A program made the translations under genes and the position numbers. Below, piece after piece: positions 1 to 9,624 of a stretch of 64,000 nt of DNA. Source of the DNA: Cephalopachus bancanus (taxonomy: Eukaryota > Chordata > Mammalia > Primates > Tarsiidae); contig JAPVLO010000401.1 of assembly GCA_027257055.1 (NCBI GenBank), positions 1 to 64,000 on the forward strand, given 5' to 3'. Each line of letters begins with the position of its first letter. Positions within the stretch are counted from its first letter, which is position 1. The notes below the pieces were generated by a model, which did no database searches, was not told the DNA's origin, and saw only the letters and a list, made by a program, of their open reading frames with translations.

Positions 1-22
1 AGGCTGAGTCACCGAGCCCGGT
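1..22 (-). mobile_element. Alu 5' end, cut by window edge
   Basis: Only the last bases (complement of the Alu 5' end, GAGTCACCGAGCCCGG) are inside the window. Confidence 0.85.
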
Positions 23-30
23 TTCTATCT

Positions 31-322
31 TTTTATTTTGAGTCAGAGTCTCACTCTGTCATCTAGGCTGGAATGCAGTGGGACATTCAGGGCCACCACA
101 GCCTCTACCTGCTGGGGTCATGTAGCTGCCTTCTGCCGCATCCTTCCAAGTAGCTGGAACTAAAGGCACACGCCATCACGCCCTGCTAATTTTTTGTTTT
201 ATTGTAGCGATGAAGTTTCCCCATGTTGCCCAAGATGGTCTTGAACCCCTGGGCTAAGGCAGTACCCTCACCTTGGCCTCTCAAAGTGCTGGGATTAGAG
301 GTGTGAGCCACTGCGCCTAGCT
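31..322 (-). mobile_element. Alu, T type
   Basis: Two arms with the GTTTTATTGTAG linker. Small insertions and many point changes make it an older copy. Confidence 0.9.
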
Positions 323-378
323 CAAATGAATTTTTTATGTGGTGCCCCAGTGCATAAGACAGATTTAAATTTTATCTT

Positions 379-669
379 GGCCGGGCTTGGTGGCTCAGTC
401 TGTAATCCCAGCATTTTGGGAGGCCGAGGCGAGTAGATTTCCTGAGCCTGAGGGTTTGAGACCAGCATGGGCAACTTGGCGAGACCTCATCTCTACAACA
501 AATGAAAAATTACCTGGGCATGTTAGGGCGTGCCTGTAGTTCCTGCTACTTGGAAAACTGAGGTGGAAAGATTGCCAGAGCCCAGCAGGTTGATGCTGGG
601 GTGACCGTGAGTGTGCCACTGCACTCTAGCCTGGGTGACAGAGTGAGACTCCAACTCAATTTAAAAAAA
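379..669 (+). mobile_element. Alu, T type
   Basis: Starts GGCCGGGCTTGGTGGCTCAG and ends ACTCCAACTCAATTTAAAAA. Its tail runs straight into the tail of the next, inverted Alu. Confidence 0.95.
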
Positions 670-990
670 GTTTTATTTTATTTTTATTATTTATTTATTT
701 ATTTATTTTTATTTTTTGAGTTGGAGTCTCACTCTGTCACCCAGACTGGAGTGCAGTGGCCACTCCCGGCCACCGCAGCCTTGACCTGCTGGGCTCCGGC
801 GATCCTTCCGCCTCAGCCTTCCGAGTAGCCGGAATTACAGACATGTGCTACCATGCCCAGCTGATTTTTTGATTTATTGTAGAGATGAGGTCTCACTGCC
901 CAGGCGGGTCTCGAACCCGCGGGCTCAGGCAATCCACTCACCTCAGCTTCCCAAAGGCGCGGGATTACAGGCTGAGCCACCGAGCCCGGC
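670..990 (-). mobile_element. Alu, Y type, with TTTA-rich tail
   Basis: Young copy. The T-arm-like palindrome GCGGGTCTCGAACCCGC is intact at 904-920. Confidence 0.95.
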
Positions 991-1023
991 TTTATTTTAT
1001 TTTTATAGATTTAAAAAGTTAAA

Positions 1024-1156
1024 TTTTTTTTTGAGTTGGAGTCTCACTCTGTCGCTCAGACTGGAGTGCAATGGCTGCTCCCGGCCACCGCAGCCTTGAC
1101 CTGCTGGGCAGCCTCCCAAAGTGCTGGGATTACAGGCTGAGCCACCGAGCCCGGCC
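1024..1156 (-). mobile_element. Alu monomer by internal deletion
   Basis: The right arm joins the left-arm end at GCTGGGC|AGCCTCCC, removing about 160 bp between similar sites in the two arms. Confidence 0.9.
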
Positions 1157-1440
1157 CTAAAATGTTAATGTATAAAGACAAAACAGTCAGGCTCTCCTGA
1201 TGAATTTAAATTTGAAGTGGGTGTTAGTAGATGATATAAGTTTGTATATCAGTTTTATTACTCCAGTTTATTTATTTACTCTGTTTTTGGCTGCTTAGTC
1301 TTGAAAGTCTAATTTACAGATAGGGACAGTTTTTCTTGCAGTCTCCATATACATCTTAGCTCTGCTGATCTAGACTTATGAATGGGATTACTAGAAAGGA
1401 AATTTGAAATTTTATTTGGAGGAACCATTGCTTATTGATT
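1157..1440. other. Unique intron 1 sequence
   Basis: AT-rich, no repeat or conserved coding signal seen. Confidence 0.6.
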
Positions 1441-1612
1441 TTTTTTTTCCTTTATTTTTAAAGATGTGGGATATAACTCAGGGTTAGGTATACACATACT
1501 CATTATGCAGGTACTCTTGTTGATGAGGTGTGCCCTTCCCTCCCCTGGCAGCTTCCCTCAACTGCCAATCCCACCCCCGCCTGCCCCTTGCAGTTTCCCT
1601 GCTACTGCTAAT
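1441..1612 (-). mobile_element. L1-3'-end-like short insertion, copy 1
   Basis: On the minus strand: a G-rich tract (GGGGCAGGCGGGGGTGGG), then CTCATCAACAAGAGTACCTG, then GTATACCTAACCCTGAGTT, ending in an A-rich tail. A G-rich tract followed by this kind of tail resembles a LINE-1 3' UTR end. Related to 3359-3518 and 25367-25491. Confidence 0.5.
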
Positions 1613-1815
1613 TCCTTTCTTATGCAAATTGTTAGGCCGGGCAAGCACAGAAAGTACTCCGAGAAGCAAGAAAGATTCCACTGAGAACAGTGCTGAGCAG
1701 TTACAGAGGCCTTAAATGGTAGGGAAAGGTGTCAAGAAAGAAAGATCATATAGTAACCACATTGAAAAGGAGTCAATTTGGTTATTGGAATTTGGCTATT
1801 GAAAAAACAATTTGA

Positions 1816-2106
1816 GCCGGGCTCGGTGGCTCAGCCTGTAATCCCGCGCCTTTGGGAGGCTGAGGTGAGTGGATTGCCTGAGCCCGCGGGGTTCGAGACC
1901 CGCCTGGGCAGCGAGACCTCATCTCTACAATAAATCAAAAAATCAGCCGGGTGTGGTAGCGCATGCCTGTAATTCTGGCTACTCGGAAGGCTGAGGCGGA
2001 AGGATCGCTGGAGCCCAGCAGGTCGAGGTTGCGGTGGCCGGGAGCGGCCAGTGCACTCCAGTCTAGGGGACAGAGTGAGACTCCAACTCAAAAAAAAAAA
2101 AAAAAA
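1816..2106 (+). mobile_element. Alu, Y type, full length
   Basis: GCCGGGCTCGGTGGCTCAGC start, CAGCGAGACC (hexamer absent), long pure A tail. Confidence 0.95.
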
Positions 2107-2355
2107 GTTATTGAAGTAAACCAAAGAGCTTTTGTTTATGTGGATTATATTTACCACAGAATTATAAATTAAAGCTAACATTAAAAAACATTTAATAATC
2201 ATTAAAAAAAATTACATGTAGCATCAGTAATAGATTTTTTGTGCAAAATAGCTTTTCCAAATTAAAAAAAATGTGAGTGGCATTGTTTTACATTTAATGT
2301 CTGGTATAACAGACAGCTAGATACTCATATCTTATGCTTTTAATCTTTTGTGATT

Positions 2356-2657
2356 GACCAGGCTTGGTGACTCAGCCTGTAATCACAGCTTTTTGGGAGG
2401 CAGAGGCGAGTGATTGCCTGAGCCTGCAAGTTTGAGAGCATCCCGGGAAAGTTGGCAAAACAAAGTTGGCGAAACCAATAAATAAATAAAAATTAGCTAG
2501 CTGTGGTAGCCCATGCCTGTAGTTCTGTGTGCTTGGAAGGCTGAGGTGGAAGCATCGCCGGAGCCCAGCAGGTGGACACTGGGGTGGCCATGAGCATGCC
2601 ACTGCACTCCAGCGTGAGTGACAGACATGAGATTCCAACTTAAAAAAAAAAAAAAAG
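2356..2657 (+). mobile_element. Alu, T type, with target-site duplication
   Basis: Flanked by perfect AATCTTTTGTGATT repeats (2342-2355 and 2658-2671). It has a small local rearrangement around 2440-2480. Confidence 0.95.
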
Positions 2658-2760
2658 AATCTTTTGTGATTAGTGTTTTGTGTTTTTTTTTGGTTGAAGG
2701 ATGTGAAGAAAATCTGGCTTTACACAGATATTTAGTTGGAAAATAAACGTTTTGGCTTTT

Positions 2761-2975
2761 TTGTTTTTCTTTGTAGAGACAAGGTTTTCTGTTGCCTAGG
2801 TTAGTCTCCAACACCTGGCCTCAAGTGATCTTTCTGCCTTCATCCTGCTGGGATTACACATGGAGTGCATTGGCGCAATCATAGCTCACTCTAACCTTGA
2901 ACTCCTGGCCTGAAGTGATCCTTCTACCATAGTTTCCTGAGTTCCTGGGATTACAGGCATGAGCCACCAATGCCA
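2761..2975 (-). mobile_element. Two old J-type arms in swapped order
   Basis: A left-arm end (GTAGAGACAAGGTTTTCTG ... CTGGGATTACA) is followed by right-arm sequence (TGGAGTGCATTGGCGCAATC) that runs into ATGAGCCACC. Relics of one or two ancient Alus. Confidence 0.75.
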
Positions 2976-2990
2976 TGTAGAAGTTGTGTG

Positions 2991-3280
2991 TTTTTGTTTT
3001 TTTTTTTTGAGTTGGAGTCTCACTCTTTCGCCCAGACTGGAGTGCAGTGGCCGCTCCTGGCCACCACAGCTTCGCCTGCTGGGCTCCGGCGATCCTTCTG
3101 CCTCAGCCTTCTGAGTAGCCGGAATTACAGGCACGCGCTACCACGCCCGGCTGATTTTTTTATTTATTGTACAGATGATGTCTCGCTGCCCAAGCGGGTC
3201 TCGAACCCGCGGGCTCAGGCAATCCACTCACCTCAGCCTCCCAAAGGCGCGGGATTACAGGCTGAGCCACCGAGCCTGGC
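2991..3280 (-). mobile_element. Alu, Y type, with target-site duplication
   Basis: AGAAGTTGTG repeats at 2979-2988 and 3281-3290. Palindromic B-box arm intact at 3194-3210. Confidence 0.95.
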
Positions 3281-3358
3281 AGAAGTTGTGTTTTAATTAT
3301 CTTTTGAGGTAATTGTATGACTGTTTAACATAGCCACAACAGTTGTCAAGTAATAGTT

Positions 3359-3518
3359 TCTTTTTTTAAAATTTTTATTTAAAAATTGTGGGGTACAATT
3401 CAGGGTTAGATATACAAATATTAGTTGTGCAGGTACTCTTATTGATGAGGTATGCCTCCCCTTCCCCAGGCAGCTGTCAATCCCACCTCCCCACCCCCAC
3501 CCCCACAGTTTCTCGCTA
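3359..3518 (-). mobile_element. L1-3'-end-like short insertion, copy 2
   Basis: Same blocks and same 5' limit as 1441-1612 (AGTAGCGAGAAACTG on the minus strand), with GTACCCCAC before the A-rich tail. A later Alu begins about 10 bp beyond its 5' end. Confidence 0.5.
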
Positions 3519-3528
3519 CTTTCAAACC

Positions 3529-3832
3529 TTTTTTTTTTTTTTTTTTTTTTTTTTGAGTTGGAGTCTCACTCTGTCGCCCAGACTGGAGTGCAGTGGCACG
3601 CTTCCAGCCACTGCAGCCTTGCCCTGCTGGGCTCCGGTGATCCTTCCACCTCAGTCTTCAAGTAGCTGGAACCACAGGAGTGTACTACCACACCTGGCTA
3701 ATTTTTTGATTTATTGTAGAGATGAGGTCTCGCCACGTTGCCCAGGCGGGTCTTGAACCCATGGGCTCAGGCAATTCACTCACCTCGGCCTCCTAAAGCG
3801 CGGGGTTACAGACTGAGCCACCGAGCCCGGCC
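3529..3832 (-). mobile_element. Alu, M type
   Basis: Long T-run, then both arms, ending CCGAGCCCGGCC. It abuts the L1-like insertion at 3359-3518. Confidence 0.95.
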
Positions 3833-3867
3833 TGGGTAATAATATTAGTGAAAGAGATATTTTAGAT

Positions 3868-4143
3868 TAGGGGTTTCCAAACCCTAGGCCTCAGATCGGT
3901 ACTGGTCCGTGGCCTTTTAGGAGCCCGGCCCCACAGCAGGAGGTAGGTGAGCAGAGTGCCACCTCCTGTCAGATGAGCATCAGCGTTAGATTCTCACAAA
4001 CCCTTTCGTGAACTGCATGAGAGGGATCTAGGTTGTGTGCTCCTTATGAGAATCTAATGCCTGAGGATGCCCTCCCCCTTGTCTGTGGAAAAACTGTCTT
4101 TCACGAAACTCGTTCCTGATGCCAAAAAGGTTTGCGACTGTTG
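3868..4143 (+). mobile_element. MER1-type hAT-Charlie element
   Basis: Contains GGTACTGGTCCGTGGCCTTT, CCCCACAGCAGGAGGTAGG, the ATTAGATTCTCA / TGAGAATCTAAT internal hairpin arms and a final GCCAAAAAGGTTTGCGACTG. All are typical of the MER1 non-autonomous family as I remember it. Exact 8-bp duplications TTTTAGAT lie at 3860-3867 and 4144-4151. Confidence 0.85.
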
Positions 4144-4151
4144 TTTTAGAT

Positions 4152-4286
4152 CCTTGCTACTCAAAATGTCACAGCAGCAGCATGAAGCTGGCACTCATTA
4201 GAAATGCCCTATCTTACTGCCTACTTAATCAGAATCTGCAATTGGTTGCACATGATTCATATACGTACTAAGTTTGAGAAACACTG
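4152..4286 (-). mobile_element. MER5A hAT-Charlie element
   Basis: The minus strand matches MER5A: CTCAAACTTAGTA near one end, ATTCTGATTAAGTAGGCA in the middle, ATTTCTAATGAGTGCC, and a final CATTTTGAGTAGCAAGG. Flanks are TTTTAGAT (4144-4151) and CTTTAGAT (4287-4294). Confidence 0.8.
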
Positions 4287-4418
4287 CTTTAGATTATTGA
4301 AACTATCTGAAGTGTGTGAGTATTTTGTCCAGCTTAGATTTTCTTTCAAATACCAGACTGCTTAGGTGTTCACGTTTCATAGAATCAGTAAGTGTTAATT
4401 GAAAAAGGAGAATTAACT

Positions 4419-4724
4419 GGCCAAGCATGGTGGATCACACCTGTAATCCCAGCACTTTGGGAGGCCAAAGTGAGAAGATTGCCTGAGCCCAGAGGTTTGA
4501 GACCAGCCTGGGCAATTTGGTGAAACTTTATCTCTACATTAAAAAGAAAAAGAAAAAGAAAAAAATAGCCAGGCGTGATGGTGCACACCTGTTGTTCCAG
4601 CTACTTGGAAGGCTGAGGCAGAAGGATTGCCTGAACCCAGCAGGTCGGGGCTGTGGAAGCTGTGACTGTGCCACTCACTGCCCTCTAGCCTGGGTGGCAG
4701 AGTGAGACTCTGCCTAAAAAAATA
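4419..4724 (+). mobile_element. Alu, T type, with target-site duplication
   Basis: Flanked by AAAGGAGAATTAACTG and AAAGGAGAACTAACTG. The mid-linker is an expanded A/G-rich run (4540-4566). Confidence 0.95.
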
Positions 4725-4858
4725 AAAGGAGAACTAACTGTGTGAAAAATTCTAATATGTGTGTGGTCTTAGAAAATACAACAAAATCAGGTTGATTGTC
4801 TCTAGGTCTGGTCATCTTGTTATGTAAATTAATATAGGAAGGATACTGTTTTTCCTTT

Positions 4859-5151
4859 TCTTTCCTTCTGTTTTCTTTTTTTGAGTAGGAGTCTCCCTCT
4901 CCAGTGCAGTGGCACCCTCACGGCTACCGCAGCTTCTACCTGCTAGGCTCAGGTGATCCTTCTGCCTCAGCCTTCTAGGTAGCTGGAACTACAGGCATGC
5001 ACCATCATGCCTGGCTGAATTTTTGATTTGATTGTAGAGACAAGGTCTCACCACGTTTCCCAGACTGGTCTTGAACCCCCGGGCCCAGGCAATTCTCTTG
5101 CCTCCGTCTCCCAAAGTGCTGAGATTATAGGCGTGAGCCACCTCGCCTGTT
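4859..5151 (-). mobile_element. Alu, T type, with target-site duplication
   Basis: GGATACTGTTTT before and GGACACTGTTTT after. A short deletion lies near the right-arm end (CCTCTCCAGTGCAG). Confidence 0.9.
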
Positions 5152-5152
5152 A

Positions 5153-5534
5153 GGACACTGTTTTCTACAGGATCCATATCTAATTCAAGGTTCTGTCAAA
5201 TCAGAAGTTACTGTAATTTGTTTCCTATATTGTCCTGTTGCATCAGGACTGTTGTCTTCATCAGTTTCAAGAGTGGAGAGAACCAGTGTTGGCTGGGTGG
5301 ATGTGGGGCTTCAAAAGACAGACTGGAGGCTTGGGATTGGGTACTTCCTAGAAGTTGTAGGAGCATTATTAGAAGGGCTGTGAAGCAGAATTTCAGTTGA
5401 CGTAGCTAAGATGGAGGAGGCTTTGTAGGTGGTGGGATGTCTTGAGTGTTCCAGGTAGGGGTACCTACCTGTCACCTTCTCTGCTGTTGTTTATTCAAAG
5501 CTTAGTCCCCAGTGGTAGACAGAGTTCATGTTCT
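5153..5534. other. Unique intron 1 sequence
   Basis: About 380 bp. No open frame of note and no repeat recognised. Confidence 0.6.
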
Positions 5535-5798
5535 CTTTTTGAATTGGAGTCTCACTCTGTCACCCACTCACAGCCACCACAGCCTCCACCTGCTTGGCTC
5601 AGGTGATCCTTCTGCCTCAGACTTCCAAATAGCTGGAACTACAGGCACCCGACACAGCGCCTGGCTAATTTTTTGATTTATTGTAGAGAGGTCTTGCCAA
5701 ATTGCCCAGGCTTATCTGGAACCCATGGGCTTAGGCAGTCCTCTTACCTCTGCCTCGCAAAGTGCTGGGATTATAGGTATGAGCCACCTTGCCTGGCC
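5535..5798 (-). mobile_element. Alu, T type, with target-site duplication
   Basis: GAGTTCATGTTCT lies on both sides. About 20 bp are lost between CACCCA and CTCACAGCC. Confidence 0.93.
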
Positions 5799-5910
5799 TG
5801 AGTTCATGTTCTTAACATTTAGGCTAACGCTGTCTTTTTTAAGCTACAATTTATCAACTGGATTTATTTTAAGTAGACTTGGAAACATTATTATTATTAT
5901 TTTAGTGTTT

Positions 5911-5964
5911 ATTTATTTTTGAGACAGGGTATCACTGTGTTGCCTAGACTGATCTTGAACTTCT
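5911..5964 (-). mobile_element. Old Alu left-arm fragment
   Basis: GAGACAGGGTATCACTGTGT ... GATCTTGAACTTCTTG, cut off by the younger Alu that follows. Confidence 0.6.
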
Positions 5965-5975
5965 TGTACACTACC

Positions 5976-6264
5976 TTTTTTTTTTTTTTTGAGTTGGAGT
6001 CTCACTCTGTCGCCCAGACTGGAGTGCAGTGGCCGCTCCCGGCCACCACACCCTCGACCTGCTGGGCTCTGGCGATCCTTCCGCCTCAGCCTTCCGAGTA
6101 GCCGGAATTACAAGCGCACGCTACCACGCCCGGCTGATCTTTTGATTTATTGTAGAGATGAGGTCTCGCCTGCACAGGCGGATCTCGAACCCGCGGGCTC
6201 AGGCAATCCACTCACCTCAGCTTCCCAAAGGTGCGGGATTACAGGCTGAGCCACCAAGCCCGGC
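5976..6264 (-). mobile_element. Alu, Y type, with target-site duplication
   Basis: TACACTACCTTTT before and TACACTATCTTTT after. Otherwise close to the young consensus. Confidence 0.95.
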
Positions 6265-6520
6265 TTACACTATCTTTTTATGAGGAGGTGTGAAGTACTG
6301 TTTCAAGTGTATGATATGACACATGGATTGAATAAATGATGCTTAGTGTCCATGAATATTTTTGGACTTTTTAAAGAAGGTCCCCTCCTGTGGTAAAGGT
6401 AATAAGTAAAAGTACATTAAGAACTATGTAGAGAGATTCTGTAATGATAATTGGATGTCTCATAAGTATATGAGTCGTCTTGACCTTATTTTACTTTATC
6501 CAGTTAAAAAATTGGTTTTG

Positions 6521-6813
6521 TGCTGGGCTCGGTGGCTCAGCCTGTAATCCCGCGCCTTTGGGAGGCTGAGGTGAGTGGATTGCCTGAGCCCGCGGGTTCG
6601 AGACCCGCCTGGGCAGCGAGACCTCATCTCTACAATAAATCAAAAAATCAGCCGGGCGTGGTAGCACATGCCTGTAATTCCGGCTACTTGGAAGGCTGAG
6701 GCGGAAGGATCGCCGGAGCCCAGCAGGTCGAGGCTGCAGTGGCCGGGAGCGGCCACTGCACTCCAGTCTAGGCGATCGAGTGAGACTCCAACTCAAAAAA
6801 AAAAAAAAAAAAA
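6521..6813 (+). mobile_element. Alu, Y type, with target-site duplication
   Basis: AAAAATTGGTTTTG before and AAAAATTTGTTTTG after. Perfect GCGGGTTCGAGACCCGC at 6592-6608. Confidence 0.96.
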
Positions 6814-7233
6814 TTTGTTTTGTTTTCAACTAATTTTGAATTTTTTTAGGTACAGGTACATAGCTCAAATGATATAAAAGGGTTTATGCAGCAAAAGATA
6901 CATGTTTCTCTTATCCTTCCCCCTACCCCCTGCCCTTGCAAACATCTACAGGGCTTTGTTTATCTTTCCAAAGAAGTCATGTCCTTAGAGGATAGCAATA
7001 GCTGTCTCCCTCCCCTGTTTGATGTATGTAGATGTTGTGTGGGTTTCACTTAACTATATATTGAATATTGTACCAATAGTTTACTGAGTCGTATTACTTT
7101 TCCTGAGATTGTTTATAAATTGGGTATGATTGGCTGTTCACTTAAATTTATTATCATTTGCCTTTGATGTTTAATTAGTATGGTTTATATAAGTATGTGT
7201 CTTACACTTAAGTGCTTTAAAAGTTATAAAGCG
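6814..7233. other. Unique intron 1 sequence
   Basis: Contains a CCTTCCCCCTACCCCCTGCC block near 6917. Otherwise AT-rich. Confidence 0.6.
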
Positions 7234-7521
7234 GACTGGGCTCGGTGGCTCAGCCTGTAATCCCGTGCCTTTGGGAGGCTGAGGTGAGAGGATTTCCTGA
7301 GCCCACGGGTTCGAGACCCACCTGGGCAGCAAGACCTCATCTCCACAATAAATCAAAAAACTAGCTGGACTTGGTAGCGGGCGCCTGTAGTTCCAGCTAC
7401 TTGGAAGGCTGAGGCAGCGGCATTGCCGGAGCCCAGCAGGTTGAGGCTGCAGTGGCCGGGAGCGGCCACTGCACTCCAGTCTGGGCGACAGAGTGAGACT
7501 CCAACTCAAAAAAAAAAAAAA
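7234..7521 (+). mobile_element. Alu, Y type, inserted upstream of another Alu
   Basis: The AAAGTTATAAAGCG repeats on both sides show that it landed directly 5' of the Alu at 7535, giving a same-strand tandem. Confidence 0.95.
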
Positions 7522-7534
7522 AGTTATAAAGCGA

Positions 7535-7815
7535 GGCCAGGTATGGCGGTTCATGCCTATAATCTCAGTACTTTGGGAGACTGAGGTGAGAAGATTGCCT
7601 GAGCTTACAGGTTCGAAACCAGCTTGGGCAACTTGGTGAGACCTCATTTCTACAATAAATCAAGAAAAATTAGACAGGCGTATGCCTGTGGTTCCGGCTA
7701 CTTGGAAGGCTGAGGCTGAAGGATTGCCAGAGCTCAGCAGGTTGAGGCTGCAGTGATTGTGAGTGTGCCACTGCTCTTCTGCCTGGGTGACAGAGAGTCT
7801 CCAACTTAAAAAAAA
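7535..7815 (+). mobile_element. Alu, T type, second of tandem
   Basis: Keeps CAACTTGGTGAGACC. Its own flanks are TTATAAAGCGAG and TTATAAAACC. About 15 bp are missing in the linker. Confidence 0.93.
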
Positions 7816-8162
7816 TTATAAAACCAATTGGTAAGGAAAATAGACAGTCGTTTCAGGGTTAAGGGTCTTATGGAACTTGAAATTTCTAGGTCTTAAATAA
7901 AATATTTGTATTTCTGTATAGGGAACCTACCATACCCCACAGTTTAGTCCTGCAACAAATAATATATGAACATTCAGATATGCAAGACCTGATTCACATC
8001 TGTGAGTTTTATAGAGATTACAAAGTTTTAGAATGAAGATTTAGAGTTGAAATTTAGAATCTATATTGACTGTATATGTATAGGTCGTGATCTGGATGAC
8101 CTTAAATTTTAGAATATCCTTTAAAGGGAAGTCTGAGACATTTTTGATATCTGAAGCATCCT
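7816..8162. other. Unique intron 1 sequence
   Basis: AT-rich, nothing recognised. Confidence 0.6.
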
Positions 8163-8178
8163 ACAAAAACATTTTTCC

Positions 8179-8461
8179 ATCAGATGTGGTAGCTTGTGCC
8201 TGTAATTCCAGCGCTTTGGGAGTCCGAGGTGGGAGGACTGCTTGAGCCCAGGATTTGGAGACCAATCTGGGCAACATAGTAACGAGACCTTGTCTTTACA
8301 AAAAGTACAAAAAATCAATCAGGTGTGGTGGTGTGCTTCTCTAGTTCCAGTTACTCAGGATTTCCTGAGCCCAGGAGAGTGAGGCTGCAGTGAGTTGTTC
8401 GTGCAGCTGTATTACAGCCTGGGCGACAGAGAGAGACCCCAATTCACAAAGAAAATAAAAA
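8179..8461 (+). mobile_element. Alu, J type, with target-site duplication
   Basis: Ancestral bases (CAACATAG, TACAAAAAATCAATCAGG). ACAAAAACATTTTTCC on both sides (8163-8178 and 8462-8477). Right arm shortened. Confidence 0.93.
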
Positions 8462-8629
8462 ACAAAAACATTTTTCCTTTAAAAAATGGTTTTTACATTT
8501 GATGTTAGACACAAATCATTACAAGACAATAAACGAACAATTCATGTTGTTAATTTTCTTAGGTATGAACAAATATGGTTGTATTGGTATGAAGGTTAAT
8601 GTTCTTTTTTTTAGGAGGTATGTTTTATT

Positions 8630-8874
8630 TTTTATTTTTTTTTTGACTTGGAGTCTCACTCTGTTGCCCAGACTGGGCTCTGGCGATCCTTCCACCTCAG
8701 ACTTCCAAATAGCTGGAACTACAGGCGCGCACTACCACGCCCGGTTGATTTTTTGATTTATTGTAGAGATGAGGACTTGCCTGCTAAGGCGGGTCTCGAA
8801 CCCGCAGGCTCAGACAGTCCACTCACCTCAGCCTCCCAAGGCACGGGATTACAGGCTGAACCACCGAGTCCAGC
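8630..8874 (-). mobile_element. Alu, Y type, with right-arm deletion
   Basis: CCCAGACTGG is joined directly to GCTCTGGCGATCC, losing about 55 bp. Confidence 0.92.
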
Positions 8875-9201
8875 TGTCTTCAGCTTTTAAATGATTTAGA
8901 AAAGCATTACAGATAGCAAATAGGCCAAAATATTGATTGCATTCAGTTTTAGATATACTCTGTGTGTTTGAAATATTACATAATAAAAACTTGGGGGAGG
9001 GAAGCATACCCCTTAAAAATTAATATAATTTTCACAATTTTTAGTATTTCTTAAATTGCAAGTGGGTACACAGCTTTTCATAGATTTAATTTGAAAACAT
9101 TTCTCCTGTTGACTCTTCTGATTGAAACGACTTCCATGTAGCTTATCAACTGGGAAGATAATTAATTAAAAGATTTTCACTTAAATATAAAACTGAATTG
9201 G
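8875..9201. other. Unique intron 1 sequence
   Basis: AT-rich, nothing recognised. Confidence 0.6.
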
Positions 9202-9496
9202 TTTTTTTTTTTTTTTTTTAGTAGAAGTCTCACTCTGTTGCCTGGACTGGAGTGCAGTGGCACACTTACGGCCACTGCGGCCTCAACCTGCTGGGCTCAG
9301 GTGATCCTTCCGCTTAGCCTCCCAAGTAGCTGGAACTACAGGCACATGCCACCATGCCCGACTGGTTTTTTGATTTATTGTAGAGACGAGGTTTTGCCAC
9401 TTTTCCAGATTGATCTCGAACCCCTGGTCTCAGGCAACCTCTTGCCTCCTCCTCCCAAAACTGCGGAATTACAGGCATGAGACACTGTGCCAGGCT
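9202..9496 (-). mobile_element. Alu, T type
   Basis: Flanks AACTGAATTGGTTTT and AAGTGAATTGCTTTT are a plausible duplicated target. Confidence 0.93.
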
Positions 9497-9624
9497 AAAG
9501 TGAATTGCTTTTGAAATGAAGGCAAAATTGTGGTATGTTTAATTAAGATATGAAATTTTGAGCATTCTGACAGCTAATAATAGGTACTGTTTTGGGGGAG
9601 GTGGTGGTCAGGGTTTCACTCTGG

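Noticed and set aside
6592..6608. Possible tRNA gene at the T-arm-like hairpin
   Set aside because: There is no acceptor stem, anticodon arm or D arm around it. The context is an Alu left arm.
7171..7647. Minus-strand frame of 158 codons with [15 protein letters not shown] motifs
   Set aside because: This peptide recurs dozens of times in the window because it is the standard translation of inverted Alus.
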